From NCBI RefSeq assembly GCF_003369915.1, contig NC_046674.1, forward strand, positions 6,696,001-6,760,000: a stretch of DNA of 64,000 nt, given 5' to 3'. The first letter of the stretch is position 1. The number at the start of each line of letters is the position of its first letter. Position numbers and translations under genes: made by a program. The stretch comes from Drosophila miranda. Its lineage: Eukaryota; Arthropoda; Insecta; Diptera; Drosophilidae. A model generated the notes under the pieces. The model saw only the letters and a program-made list of their open reading frames with translations. It did no database searches and was not told where the DNA came from. Below are positions 35,308 through 49,444 of the stretch, one piece after another.

Positions 35308-36565
35308 ATGGGTCCCATCGCCTACGCTTTGTTGTTCAGTCTGGCCGCTGGCCTGGTCGCCGCCGAGAAGTCCAACTACTGTCTGAGCGAGATCGTCAAG
35401 TCGGACCAGCGCATCCGATCCCACGGGTATCCGGCCGAGGCTCACGAGGTGGTCACCGAGGACGGCTATGTGCTGACCCTGTTCCGCATCCCCTACTCGC
35501 ACAAGCTGCAGAACCAGAACCAGAGACGCCCGCCCGTCCTCCTGCAGCACGGCCTGTTCAGCAACTCGGACTGTTTCCTCTGCTCCGGGCCGGACAACTC
35601 CCTGGCCTACCTGCTGGCCGACGCCGGCTACGATGTCTGGCTGGGCAATGCCCGTGGCAACATCTACTCGCGGGCCAACCAGAAGATCTCCCTGAACAGC
35701 TACAAGTTCTGGCACTTTGACTGGCACGAGATCGGCACCATCGACATCGCCGCCATGATCGACTACATCATCGACGTGACCGATTTCCCCAAGGTGCACT
35801 ACGCCGGCCACTCGCAGGGCACCACCGTCTACCTGGTGCTGCTCTCCGAGCGTCCCGAGTACAACGACAAGATCGCAACCGGCCACTTGCTGGCTCCCTG
35901 CGCCTTCTTCGCGCACGGCACCTCGTTCGTCTTCAACACCCTGGGACCCTTGGTGGGCACCCCCGGCGGCATTTGGAACCAGCTCTTGGTGGACACCGAG
36001 CTTGTCCCGCACAACAACCTGGTCAATCGCGTGGTGGACAATGGCTGCCATCTCTCGGACGTAATCTGCAAGAACGCCTTCGTTATGTTCGCCAACGGTG
36101 GCTACGAGAATGCCAATGCTGTAAGTCATTCGGGGCCGAATCAGAACCATTCATCTCCTGACCACACTGTTCTTCCAGAGCTCCATGTCGGTGCTGGTTG
36201 AGACCCATCCGGCTGGCTCCTCCAGCAACCAGGGTATCCACTACTTGCAGCTGTGGAAGTCGCACACGTTCCGCCAGTACGACTGGGGCACGAAGAAGAA
36301 CAACGAGCTGTACGGCCAGGACCTGCCTCCCGAATACGATCTGGACCTGATCACCGCCCAGACACACTCCTACTCGAGCCACAACGACGCCCTGTGCGGC
36401 CCAGAGGACGTGGACACCCTGGTCTCCCGGTTCACCCACCTGGCGGAGGACCATCGCGTGCCCGTCCAGAGCTTCAACCACTTGGACTTCATCATTGCCA
36501 AGAACATAAAGGAGCTGGTCAACGATCCGATCATCGAGCGCATCAACGAGTACGAGAGCCGCTAG
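35308..36565 (+). CDS. mag: Magro, secreted acid lipase (gastric / lysosomal acid lipase family)
   Basis: Alpha/beta-hydrolase that in D. melanogaster is secreted in the midgut, digests dietary triacylglycerol and also has cholesterol esterase activity. Two exons, 35308-36120 and 36179-36565, give 399 residues, the usual length. A signal peptide (MGPIAYALLFSLAAGLVAAE) is followed by the family blocks HGYPAEAHEVVTEDGYVL, LQHGLFSNSD and WLGNARGN. The triad is complete: Ser about 169 in GHSQG, Asp about 341 in HNDALCGPEDV, and His about 372 in FNHLDFI. Codon use is strongly G/C-ending compared with neighbours, typical of high expression. Earlier in-frame codons upstream of 35308 lack an ATG. Confidence 0.95.
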
Positions 36566-39500
36566 ACACGATCCCAAAATATATACAGCAAATGCAATTT
36601 AATGAATGACCGCACTCGCATTATCTGGACGGGGGGACACTCAAGAGAGTGTCTCAAGTGCAAGTGCCACTGAGGAGCTTTGCCTGAATTTACTGCGGGA
36701 TTTAGTACTAAATCAATCGATTAGATACTGCCTTCAAACATCCACTCGAGTGCCTGAGCAACCCCTCACCTGTTGGGCCGTATTGGAGAGGCCTTCCCTG
36801 CTCTTGCGAATGGATGTGTTTGTCTGGCTGATTCGGCTCTTTAAATTAGTCAGAAATCGCTGATCGAATCCTAAGATTTGTTTGGCTGCCACCAGATATC
36901 AATTGAAAGGTTACCGTGTGTACATTCCCAGCGATAAGATACTTCCCTCCCATGACAATAATGGGCATTTACCCATGTCTATTACTTCATATTTAAACTA
37001 GTTGTGGTACTAATTTTAGGTAATTTTTCCATCAGCTGAGCCGCTCATAATATATGAAAATAATCAAGGTACTGATGATGTATGTTTATCTACAGGGAAA
37101 CAAGGCCAGGTGCTCAATGATTAATATAATTTATTGTAGATCAAGGTATCTGTAAATCTCTGCTTCTAAATTTGAACTCCAAGTGCACTCTTTTATATAA
37201 GAGTCTTGCAAATGCTTATCGAACCATTACCACAGGTACTTCCTCTTTCTAGAAAACAAATAACCTTTTGTATAGATCCATTCATCTTTAGATGCACTTC
37301 TAACGCCTCATAAAGCTGCTGTTTCATTTTGTGGTCAGGTCGTACGACAGGAAGTTGTGCGAACGAGCGCTCTCTTGTGCAATAGACCCCTACCAAAGAC
37401 TCGTCTGGTCTGGTCTGGTCTGGTCTGTCTTTTCTTGTCTCTATAACGTATAGACATTATATCCATCCATAGTAGATCCCCCCACATGCAACTGCGCAAC
37501 TCGAACCGAAAAAAAGAAACTTTTTTGCGCCAAGAAGCGTAACATGGCTTTTCAACGAAAATTTTGTAATCATTTAACAAAAAAAAAAACAACACACAAA
37601 ACAAGCAGCTGCAAAGCTGCTATGGAATAGAGTGAAACGAAAACTACGGAATAGAGTGAAACGAATACCGCTGGTAGAGCGCCGGATTCGGATTCGGATT
37701 CAGAGTCAGCTTCTACGCATGCGCAGCGGAGTTTACATCAAACGAACCTTGAAATTATTGTCGTTTTCATCATTGTTCGGGTCTATGTGTTTGTATCTGT
37801 ATCTGCAGCTGTATCTGTATCTGTGTGTAATTTCTTTGGCAGACTTTGCATTGCACGCCTTGGAGTCACACTAAGTGAAGGCCCGCCCTCCCATCCGCCC
37901 GTCCCCATGGAGTTCTCTGGCGACAGTTTCACCAGCTTTTCCTTGGCTCCAGTCTGCTCTGATTTCTCTCTCTCTCCCTCTCTCTGGCACTGGGTACCGA
38001 CCATCTCCCCTAATTAAGTAACTGTTTGGTTCTACAAACGGTTCTTTTATCAAATGAATACAGATTTAGGTGGCTTAGACAGATAGATAGATAGATGTGG
38101 GTTCAGGGTTTATGCATGGCTTGCGAATTTGGTCCCCGAAGAAAGTCAAAGAAGAAAGCATTCAGTACTGAATTATTCCTAAGGAAACCAATAAACTATT
38201 ATCAAAAGTAAAAGAAAAGATTTCTGCGTTAAGTACGGATTTATTCCTAAAAAAAGACCCCCTTCAACCCTCAATACTTCCCTCCAAAATTATGAATTAG
38301 GGTAAATCAATCAAATTACAAATTTCTGAAACCATTTGAGGAATTTTCCAGATTATCCAACCCGAGCCTCGGACTTACTCAATTTCAACAGTCTCCAATC
38401 AAATATCCTTGTTATTTTTTTGGAATACAGCACTTGTGTTTATTTGTTCTTAAAATTTTGAAATTCCAGCGAAATTCGCATATACTTTCTCAATCCCTAG
38501 AACAATTTGTAAATCATTTGTTGTACTTGAAGCCTTTTGGCCCCATTCGAATTTCAATCACTTTCCAACGCACTTCAAAATAATTCACCAACTAATTCGC
38601 TTGGAATTTATCGGGCAGGTGACTTTTGCAATCTGGCGAGCCTTTTCTTAGCCGAACGAACCGTCTCGTTTGGAATGCACGCGAAAACTGTTTGGGCTGG
38701 TACAAAAAATGTTATGGCCCCACAGATTACTCAAGATTTCTACAAAAAATGTTGGCTTGAGCGCGCCAGGCCTCACACACAGAGAGCAGAGGGCTTCCTG
38801 CCTGTGCAATATCGGAGTCGGAGTTGGAGTTGGAGTTGGAGTCGGAGCTGGATTCCACTCTTGACGCCACACTTGGCTGATTCTCACTCACTTCTTTGGG
38901 GAGAAGATAATGCTGTGTTGGATGAGAGTATGGGGCATGGGCATGGGATGGAGCAGGTGAACTGTGACCACAGCTCAGAGGTCGCTCTTGGGGGGGATTG
39001 GGCCAGGCCTGGTCTCTGGTCTCTCAGGTGTTTTATGTGCTGCTTATAATGAAATTGCAAGTGAAATGACGAGGCTATTAGATGAGGAAATTGCTTGTGC
39101 AAATGAAGGCCAAGAGAGCTGAGAATTAGTGGTTTGCCCAGCCAGGTCTACAAAGGATCTTTAATGGATAAAATGGATCCCTTCAGGAATCCTGGCTGGC
39201 TCCAATCTTTAATGGAAATACTCGTATGCACCTTACATACTTTTTATCAATATTTTCTCTTTCATCTGACAACAGTTGGGACTATCATTTCCTTGGCTCC
39301 GTGGGCTCTGGGTCTCACTTTTTCTAAATCAAATTAAAGGCCTCATAAAGCGCTTAAATCATCAGATATTTTTTTTAATGGGATTACATAAAGAGTCGCC
39401 AGTTTTTGTGGGGGCTCTCTGCTTTCTGTTTCTTTTCCTCGGAGACGCTTCGCTGGGCAAGGCACCAACAGTCGTACACAATAGCATAACGCTTCCCTAA

Positions 39501-41102
39501 TATATTTAATTTGTTTCACGATAACTGCCAAAGCCAATTCCATCTTTCTTTTCACTTTTGTCGCCTGGCGGCAGGAAGGGGAAGGCAACAAGTGAACAAT
39601 TCTCAGCTGTTTTCCGCACACATGGGAAAACAAATAATATTTTTAGTTCTATATGCCATAATATTTACTCGATTTGCTGTATGCAAAAAGCATCTACGCG
39701 CACGTCATACGGATCTCAAGGCCGACCCATGGCTGGTGGTAGTCCGCACTGTACTGCACTGGACACCGTGCACTGTACAGCCGGAGCTGATAAGCGTTTG
39801 GGGCCAGGTCGGAAAATGATTCCCAATTAATGCCAATCCATTGCACTATCGGATCGAGCACAACACGTGTCCGATGTAAGTCTGGAGTGGGTTCCATAAT
39901 GCCACTATTCCACTAATTTGCATACATTCGGAGGCAGCCTCTGGGGGTCTCGACCCACTCCACTCCCAAATGAAATTCAATTTCCCACTCAAGGTTAATT
40001 TGATCTGTGCTATACGGCGGTGTTGGGCTTAGGTTTGTGCATAAAAGAATTCATTCAGCTACAGTGAACGATCTTTGGGGGCATGGGGCTTCCAGTAGTG
40101 GGAGACTCTGTGGATAAGTGGATATTTCAGTATTTGTCATTGCTCCATTTATTACAGATGAATAATGATCTAAATGTACACAAATTAGATTTGAAAACAA
40201 TATATCCAAATTATTTTCTCTATTTATTTAATTAAAAATTATATTTCATATTTAAATTAAATATTTTCCGATTTATGTGAAATAATATTTGCCACAAATC
40301 TTAATTATTATATTTCATTTGTTATTTAAAAATCAAATATTTAAATTAATTATTTTACTATTCCATTTTTCCATATGTTAGTAAGTTCCGAAATTCCCCA
40401 CCTGTTGCACCCTCTACCACTAGACCCCACAAAAAGAGGGGCCTGTCCTGGTGGCACCCTATAAGCGGCGAGCAGGCCTTACATAACATATGTACACAAT
40501 GTGTACGCAATAATAGGCATTCGAACAGATTTAGACATGCCGAGACCGACCGAAAAGGAAACCCATCCATCCATCCACCTCCAACGAATTGTTGTTGTCA
40601 ATTGCCAGGCCTCCTCTCTCTGGGTGTCTCTCTCTCTGTCTCTCTGGCGGGCAGCTTTCGTTTTTTATTGAATTACTCGATCCAAAAACAAAATCTTTGC
40701 GCCATGGCGACAGCTCCCCTTTAATAAGCAAGCCACATACCACGCCACCGTGCCACATACAACTCATAATGAATTTGACTGGCTGCCAAGTGCTGCTCTA
40801 CTCAGAGTCTACTACTGGTATATGCCAAACGACGACTGCGAATCGGGACGCCCCCCGAGTGTGCCTACGCTCACGCGATATATACGACAAAAAACATATA
40901 GCGGAAATGAGACTGTGAGACTGGGAGACTGGGAGACTGGGAGACTAGGAGACTGCGAGACAGTACGGGTACGTTGGAGGGCTTGCTTACTGAAAAAGAT
41001 TTTGCAAATTTCGAAATCAGTTGGAAATAGTCATTCGCACGTCGCTGTGCTGTGCTGTGCTGTGCTGTGCTGTGTCTCTCTCCCCAGCAACTGGAACTAA
41101 AC
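36566..41102. other. Gene-poor spacer between magro and threonine dehydrogenase
   Basis: About 4.5 kb without a supported exon. It contains simple repeats: CTGGT pentamers at about 37400-37420, a GGAGTT hexamer array at about 38812-38850, an AT-rich tract at 40150-40360, GAGACTGG-type repeats at 40912-40955 and a TGTGC array at about 41046-41072 just before the dehydrogenase start. GATAAG-like sites are scattered through it and could serve magro or more distant genes. Confidence 0.4.
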
Positions 41103-42982
<1,880 letters not shown>

Positions 42983-43333
42983 GGAGTGGCTCGAGCGGGT
43001 CAGACCAAATGGAGGCCGCATCTAGTATTCTTAACAAATGAAATTCAATTGCGTTTAACCCTGCATTTATCTAGCAACTAAAAACCCCAAACCCCAAATA
43101 CAATGTACAAGTACAATTCTCTATAATTATCTTTTTTTTTGTTAACATTAAACAAGAGACATCTAAAATGGAACTTCATTTATTAGAATTGAATTCCTAA
43201 CACTAAGCACCTTCAGGTAGCGACTACTTCGGTTGGGATTAACAATGCTGGATTGGAGTTAGTTAGTTAGTTATCTAGTTAGTTAGGGCACTAAGTGTAG
43301 ACAACCCTGGGGGTTAGTGGTACATATTAGATT
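42983..43333. other. Convergent 3' spacer
   Basis: 3' UTR of the threonine dehydrogenase gene and the downstream flank of the convergent minus-strand gene. An ATTAAA variant signal occurs near 43147, and a TTAGTTAG tetramer repeat at 43258-43287. No other feature seen. Confidence 0.45.
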
Positions 43334-43539
43334 TCAGATATCAAACTCCTCCTGCTCTGACCCGCCCAGCTTTTCGTAGTGATGCAGACAACCGCCATGC
43401 GTGCCTATATACAGGTACGCCTCAGCTTCACTGGAATTTGCCTGAGCTATCGTGAGAGGCTGTGCAATCACTTTTCTGGATATATGCTGCTCGGGTAGTC
43501 GTGTGTACAGCTTCAGCTGCTGCTCTTTCTCTATGGGGT
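43334..43539 (-). CDS. Probable alternative 3' exon of the unrecognised gene starting at 46272
   Basis: Open to a TGA at 43334 after a good acceptor (GCTCGTTTACAG at about 43551-43540). Read in the phase left by exon 1 of the gene ending at 45936, it encodes PIEKEQQLKLYTRLPEQH, then HISRKVIAQPLTIAQA, and a Gly-rich C-terminus with LYIGTHGGCLHHYEK. The sequence is charged, non-repetitive and looks protein-coding rather than random. Direct splicing from exon 1 would give a 180-residue isoform. The strongest donor inside exon 2 (after CGTGAT) leaves the wrong phase, so how exon 2 and this exon combine is unclear. It could also be part of a separate gene whose first exon I have not found. Confidence 0.45.
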
Positions 43540-44561
43540 CTGTAAACGAGCAAAGAGTGGAGAGAGTTTGTCCATCAGTTTTTCGATTTTTCACTTTGAT
43601 TTTCGTTGCTCTGCTTTGCCACGTTTGCCCTTTAGATCTTTCACAAAGTGTCTCTCTCCAACATTTGTATTTCACTGTGCTATAATTATTATATATTCCC
43701 AATAATATTTCTGCCTTTTCTTTGCAAACATGAGAATAGATCATCAAAATCAAAAGGATTATATTAAGGTAATAATATTTCATTTCATTTCCATTTCAAT
43801 GCATGTAAAATATCCATTACAAAACCGAAGGGAACATGGTAATCGATCGCGTAATACGTTAAAGAAGTACCGAAAATTCACAACGTTTGCATCGTTTTAA
43901 AAACATCGTACGTATCTTGAACATATGGTGATTGAGCTTAAACTAAAGCTTAAACTACATTTATGGAACATCGAATTGGTTCACAAAATTTGAATCTTGA
44001 AGTGCTAGTTGCTTAGATGCTAAATATGTACGTCCAACACTTTGTAAAGGGTCTGAGCAATCGCTTCAAGCAGTTTACAGCACGGTCTTAAGTATACATA
44101 TATATATTGCTTCTGTGTTAGCTGATTGAATAGCTTCTCTTAGTTTGGTTTTAGGTTTTTCAAGTTCATTAAGTATTGTATTGCTTGACATTTGCATATT
44201 AAGTACAGGTACTCTCCAACGATCTTTCAATACTATTTTCTTTCGATTTGTACAATCGGTTGTACAGACATACATATGCGTACAACCGTTTATTTGGAAT
44301 ATTTATTGATTGATCAATTGATTCGTTTGCTATTTTTACAATTTCCCTTTTTGGTCTGGCATTGCGTTTCCTTGTGTGTGTGTATTTTCGTGTGAGTTTT
44401 TCTTATAAGTAATATTGAAAATTTTGTGGATTCATCAAAGAGAGAATCGCGTCGTTTGGTGAATTGTTGCATGTGTTTCTTTTGCATGTGCGTTGCTTTT
44501 GGGAGAGTATGTGAGTGGGTGTTATATACATTTATCATTATTTATATTGTGTGAAAGATCT
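43540..44561. other. 3' UTR or intron DNA of the minus-strand gene
   Basis: AT-rich, with no further supported exon. It is either the 3' UTR after the stop at 44562 or the intron leading to the alternative exon at 43539. Confidence 0.4.
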
Positions 44562-46272
44562 CTAAATCATGTGCGACATCATGCAACGACTCACATCACG
44601 GTTAGCGCGATGCAAATGACCTTGAAAATGCTGCTGTAGACGTTGTTGTTGTTGCTGCTGCTGGGCCTCTGCTTCCACCATCATGCCTCCAGCTCCAACT
44701 CCAGCGCCACCACCGCTGGCCTGCATCTCGTAATCCATTAAGCAGGCCTGTGTTCCAATTATTTGTGTGGCAGGCAGGGAAAAGAAATCTGTAAGGCGAG
44801 AGGCAAAAACGGTATAGTAATGAGCGTTAATGCAGGCGCAACACGTTGCCGATATCGATAGTTATGTCACCTGCGGCTCTCTCGCAAGGTGTACTGCATG
44901 AGGTTAGGCATTTCCAGAGAGCGCTCCCACAATAGTCACATATATTGTTGTTTCGCTGCGGTCGTGAGAGACTATGCGATTCGAAGAGCGGGAACTCCTC
45001 GCCTCACCTTGTATAGGTACACCTTGCTCTGCCGCTGCTCTGTCGACCAGAGCCGATAGTTGCCCCAATTACCGTTCGTTTATTTATAGCCGATGCAAGC
45101 GGCGTTGACAGCGACGCTGGCAGAGACGATGTCATTTCTTATCGCTTTGTCGCTTTGTATTTGTATGCGTGTTTGTGGTTATGATAACGGTTATGGTGGA
45201 ATGTTAGGACCCCGTCCCCGGGGGGGAACTGTACCTTAGGTTAAACAAGATGCCTTTAAACGAGATGCCGAAAAGGTCATTCATCATTAAAATAATGACC
45301 AAATATTGCGACTACGCAGCTGTCGAATCAAGCTTTCTAACACTGAGATAGACTCTTGGGTAATATTTTTGCAGTAGATAGACATTTAAGCCCACTTAAA
45401 TTGATATTTCAATTCATTTATCCAGTCAGTCGTTCATTGAAACCATAAATGCGATTAACGCTTTATAAGAAGTCTACACATATGATATACCACATTTATA
45501 TTGATTTTCACGTTTTAGATATACACCTTTTAGATACACATTTTGTGTCTCGCCTCTTTTGTTGTATAAACCTATTATAGATTGATTGGGTGCACAACAA
45601 GTTGCAACACTTGGCTGCCCCTTCGCCTATCCCACTCCTCCACTATCTCAGCGCGGTGGCACGGCGTTTTTATTATTGTCGCGCGGATTTTAGCCGTCTC
45701 GCAAGTGCTTATCGGCTCTTTGAACAGAGAGCTGTACCCACGGAAAACGCTCTAAATAATGACTGATAAGCCAGGTCAGAGCAACCAAGTCAACATTAGG
45801 CGGTGAGGTCAGCCCCCCGCTGATTTTGTAACGAAATTCACAAAAAATTTCACGCAACGGCAATTAAATGTCAAGGTTAAGCCAAAACTGCTCATTAAAT
45901 ATACACATTTCGGTTGTTATACGAAATTTACTTACCATTACAATACTGGGCCGCCAGATCCACATCGTCGAAGCGGCAGCGCTTGGTGTACATCGGGTTA
46001 TCCCCGTCCTCGGATGGCTCGTTCCCGTTACAACGCTTTTTGCAGCGTGCTACAGACGCGGCGACGGCAGCATCCATGGGCTGCTCATTGTTGTTTGCAT
46101 CATTGAACGCATAGCCGCCACCGGCAGCGTCGACAGAGGGGGCGACAGTGTAAGAGACTGCACGTGGATTGAATGGATCCAAGGTTTGTCGCATCTGCCT
46201 GGTTTCGAAATTGGCGGCAGTCGGGCCCGCCGAGTCTGCATGTGCCCAGCACTCGAAATTTGTCAACACCAT
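44562..46272 (-). CDS. Unrecognised small protein, Gln-rich C-terminus, probably nuclear
   Basis: Two exons, 46272-45936 and 44788-44562, give 187 residues in frame. The N-terminus reads MVLTNFECWAHADSAGP. A basic pair of motifs (RCKKRCNGNEPSEDGDN and YTKRCRFDDVD) resembles a bipartite nuclear signal followed by an acidic patch. Exon 2 encodes FFSLPATQIIGTQACLMDYE, a Gly-rich linker and a Gln run, then a His/Arg end. I do not recognise the family, and no catalytic motif is visible. An 1147-bp intron separates the exons. Its promoter region carries an inverted copy of the Motif 6 / Motif 1 repeat (46601-46735), which suggests broad expression. An alternative last exon may exist at 43539-43334. 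Confidence 0.65.
44789..45935 (-). other. Intron of the unrecognised minus-strand gene
   Basis: No nested gene found. It contains a GATATCGATA-type site near 44853 and several CTTATCG/GATAAG sites, so it may hold an internal promoter or enhancer. Confidence 0.45.
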
Positions 46273-46600
46273 GCTGATGACGGACGCGCGCAGTGGAAAT
46301 TTACCAAGAATATATGAGAGGGAACAGAACGGAACGGCGTCCTAACAGTACTCGGTCGCGCGGCAAACTGCAGTCGACGATGGATTTTTTGGTATACAGT
46401 TAATTGCCGCAAAAGCAAATACGCGCATTGAAAAATGCTGAAATAAATTTAATTAACACACGCAAGCAGGGCGAGCACACAGCCAAATACGAGACGAACG
46501 GCGAACGAAACGAACGCGCGATGACGGCAATTGTTAAAAATAAACTCACAATAAGCAAGTTTTACATTTTTGCCGCGTGCGCTTTGTTTTGATTCGCGTC

Positions 46601-46735
46601 CAGTGTGACCGCGGACTTATCGATCACATATATGGTCTACCCTCAGAAATATTCCGAAAATACGTCACAGGATTCAAAATATACCGTAAATATACTGACG
46701 AGTTATTTGTATTCTAGTTCCATCATACTCCTCGT
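46601..46735 (-). promoter_or_regulatory. Motif 6 / Motif 1 promoter cassette, inverted copy D
   Basis: On the minus strand this reads CGTCAGTATATTTACGGTAT, a GGAATATTTCTGAGGGT block and GATAAGTCCGCGGTCACACT. The last part is Ohler Motif 1 (GGTCACACT, 46602-46610), the binding site of M1BP, and the first parts fit Ohler Motif 6. It lies about 330 bp upstream of the ATG at 46272 in the right orientation to be that gene's promoter. It matches copies A, B and C. Confidence 0.75.
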
Positions 46736-47113
46736 TTAAGATATTCGGTTGAATTTTACAAGATAGCTAGGACCCTCAGCTCTGAACTCATTATTTTATC
46801 CGATTATTACATAAGTCTCCTAAGGGACTGGCTCATCTTAATTGGATTGCTCATAAAATTTCGTTTAAGCAAAACCGGTCATCAAAAAATTAAACCAAAA
46901 AACGTAAGTGTGTTCGCTCTTCGTTCCGTTGACTTTTGCGCACGCAGGGGTGCTTTGAAACATCGATAACTAACAAAGCAACTGTAGAAACTATCGCATT
47001 ATCATGTGATTGTCAAAATGTATGATAAAAACGAATGGCAGGCAAAAGCAAAATCAAAATAGTCACAAATATCAGAATTTTCAATTGGAATAAGTTCAAA
47101 AATATTTAGAAAA

Positions 47114-47503
47114 ATGACGAACAAAAATAAGAAAACCAGCGCTGGCACTGGCGGTGCCGCTGCCCCCTCAAAGCAGGCCAGACAGCAGTCGGAGGTAAGG
47201 TACACAATGGCCACGGAGTTGCCGGTAGCTAAACCCTTGTCTTGTTTATGTTTCTAGGACTCTCAGGACTATAGCTCTTTCAAAACAGTGCTCTTCTATT
47301 GCATGCTGATTGTGTTCCTACCTGTGATCACATTCTTTCTGTTAAAGGCCGTCGTTTTGGATGGCTTCTTCGAGATGAGCGAGTTGAAAGTTAACATTTT
47401 CTCGGCGGTCGGTGCCGTAGTGGCCTTACACATTGCTCTGGGACTGTATATCTATCGCGCCTACTTTGGAGGCTCCGGCTCCAAGGCATCGAAGGTCGAC
47501 TAA
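47114..47503 (+). CDS. Vma21: Vma21, V-ATPase assembly chaperone
   Basis: ER membrane protein that helps assemble the V0 sector of the vacuolar H+-ATPase. Two exons, 47114-47194 and 47258-47503, give 108 residues, as usual. The polar N-terminus is followed by two hydrophobic spans (TVLFYCMLIVFLPVITFFLL and VNIFSAVGAVVALHIALGLY) with the family's FFEM/SxLKVN segment between them. The C-terminus ends KASKVD; many homologues have a dilysine-type ER retrieval signal at this place. The D. melanogaster homologue is CG5969. Confidence 0.92.
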
Positions 47504-47753
47504 GCTTCATCGAGGACGTTCACCATTTCCATTTTTGTTCTAGAAAGTATTAAGTCAAACGAAACACTTTTGTACATACACATACAATGTTTATATGCCC
47601 GACAGAGAGAGGGGGAAAGTTGCCTGTAAATGTGTGTAGTAATCGTTTTCTATTGCATAACTCTCGATAGCAGCGGGAAAAACGTGCAACCCCCTTTGTT
47701 GTCTAGTGTTTTTTGTCTCTAATATTGCATTAAAAAAGACATTATTAAGTGAA

Positions 47754-49444
47754 ATGCGTGGTTTATTGAATCTGAATCGAGGCAGGCATTTGGTGCGCCA
47801 ATATTCCTGGATGGAGGCTGTCAAAACAATGCTGGCGAAGCCGCGAAAGAAAATCTACAACCTGGGAGCTTGCTTTGAGCTGGCCGACATATCACAGGTC
47901 AGATATAATTCACGATCAATTGGTTCCGATCCACATTCTTTTCTTGCAACTAGCACCAAGTACAAATGTCTGTGCATACGCGGTCGATCGCTGTTCAACA
48001 CTGCCAATCCACAAGCCAACAGCTGTTCGCGGGTCAGGCCAGAATATTTGGGCTTGTTTATTGGCCCTAACAAGTGCAAAAACGATAAATTGATAGTGAT
48101 AGATGCCACGCAACTGTTTCGTTAACACATGCTGCAGTCATCAGACTGATACACACCTGCGCCCATGCAGCACCTCGCCCAGCGGCAAACAAACAGCACG
48201 CACTATTGATTGGAACCACCTGTTAGAACGCTACGACGCGAGATTCCCACTCCCCAAAAAAACGGAATTACTCGGCCACGTATTCGGGTATCAGTGTTCA
48301 ACATGCTGCGACTCCAGCTGCCTCGATTACCGCCGAATATGTGGACGTTGTGCGTGCAGGCGGCTTTGATAGCCACCTTGGTCAAGAGCTCGGTGTCCCT
48401 TACGGACAATCTGGTTGGCCGATTACAGGTGCCACCACCCCAAAGCAACTCCTACCATCTGACTGTGCTTTAACCATCTCTTCTTTCTCGTTACAGACCT
48501 CGTACAACCCGAGCAAGCTATCGGAATCAAAATTCCTGGAATACAGCAATCTGTCGAACAAACTCCACTTGCGGGAAGCCATCAACCACATACTGATTCC
48601 ACGAGTGGTGGGCACCGGAAACCACAGCCTCGTGAGGCAGTACATCGTGCAGAGCCTGAAAGACCTGGACTGGCATGTGGAGCTGGACAGCTTCCATGAT
48701 ACGGCCCCCATTATGGGGCAACTGCATTTCCACAATATCATTGCCACCCTGAATCCGGACGCAGAGCGGTATCTGGTCCTGGCCTGCCACTACGACAGCA
48801 AGTACATGCCGAAGGCGGAATTTCTTGGAGCCACTGACTCCGCTGTGCCCTGTGCCATGCTGCTAAACCTGGCCCAGGTGCTGCAGGAGCAGCTAAAACC
48901 GTTCAAGAAGTCCAAACTCAGTCTGATGCTTTTGTTCTTCGATGGCGAGGAGGCCTTCGAGGAGTGGGGACCCAAAGACTCAATTTACGGTGCCCGTCAC
49001 TTGGCCAAACGGTGGCAACACGAGGGAAAACTGGATAGCATCGATATGCTTGTTTTGTTGGACCTGCTGGGAGCCCCCGATCCGGCATTCTACAGTTTCT
49101 TCGCCAACACAGAATCGTGGTACATGCGCCTCCAGTCCGTGGAAACGCGTCTCGCGCAGATTGAGTTGCTGGAGCGATATGCCAGCAGTGGGGTTTCTCA
49201 GCGGGATCCCACGCGCTATTTCCAGTCGCAGGCCATGCGCTCCTCGTTCATCGAGGACGACCACATACCGTTCCTCAAGCGCAATGTACCCGTTCTCCAT
49301 TTAATACCAGTGCCCTTCCCCACCGTATGGCATACGCCCGACGATAACGAAAGTGTGATTGATTATGCGACGACGGACAACCTGGCCCTAATTATACGGC
49401 TCTTTGCGTTGGAGTATCTGTTGGGCGGCGACCAGGCGAAGTAG
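47754..49444 (+). CDS. isoQC: Glutaminyl-peptide cyclotransferase, isoQC, two alternative first exons
   Basis: Zn enzyme that cyclises N-terminal Gln or Glu to pyroglutamate. The shared exon 48497-49444 holds the catalytic domain with the Zn ligands Asp (GATDSAVPC), Glu (FFDGEEAFEEW) and His (PVLHLIP), plus the TVWHTPDDN block. Two first exons both join in phase 0. 47754-47897 encodes a basic, Arg-rich leader (MRGLLNLNRGRHLVRQYSW) giving 363 residues, suited to mitochondria. 48303-48428 encodes a hydrophobic leader (WTLCVQAALIATLVKSSVSL) giving 357 residues, suited to the secretory route. A mitochondrial isoQC has been described in D. melanogaster. AATAAA lies at 49788-49793. The first start is only 251 bp past the Vma21 stop. 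Confidence 0.94.
48303..48428 (+). CDS. isoQC: Alternative first exon 1b of isoQC (secretory leader)
   Basis: ATG at 48303, 42 codons, donor GTGCCA after 48428. The encoded segment contains an N-terminal hydrophobic stretch after a short basic part (MLRLQLPRLPPN). The 68-nt intron to the common exon is of typical fly size. Its donor is weaker than that of exon 1a (GTCAGA), so both forms may be made at different promoters. Confidence 0.8.

Noticed and set aside
35242-36150. 302-codon minus-strand open frame
   Set aside because: Antisense of the strongly biased magro coding sequence; the plus strand has the signal peptide and full lipase triad.
37632-37874. 80-codon open frame in the magro downstream spacer
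   Set aside because: Built from repeated GTATCT/ATTCGG words, with no domain and no neighbours to splice with.
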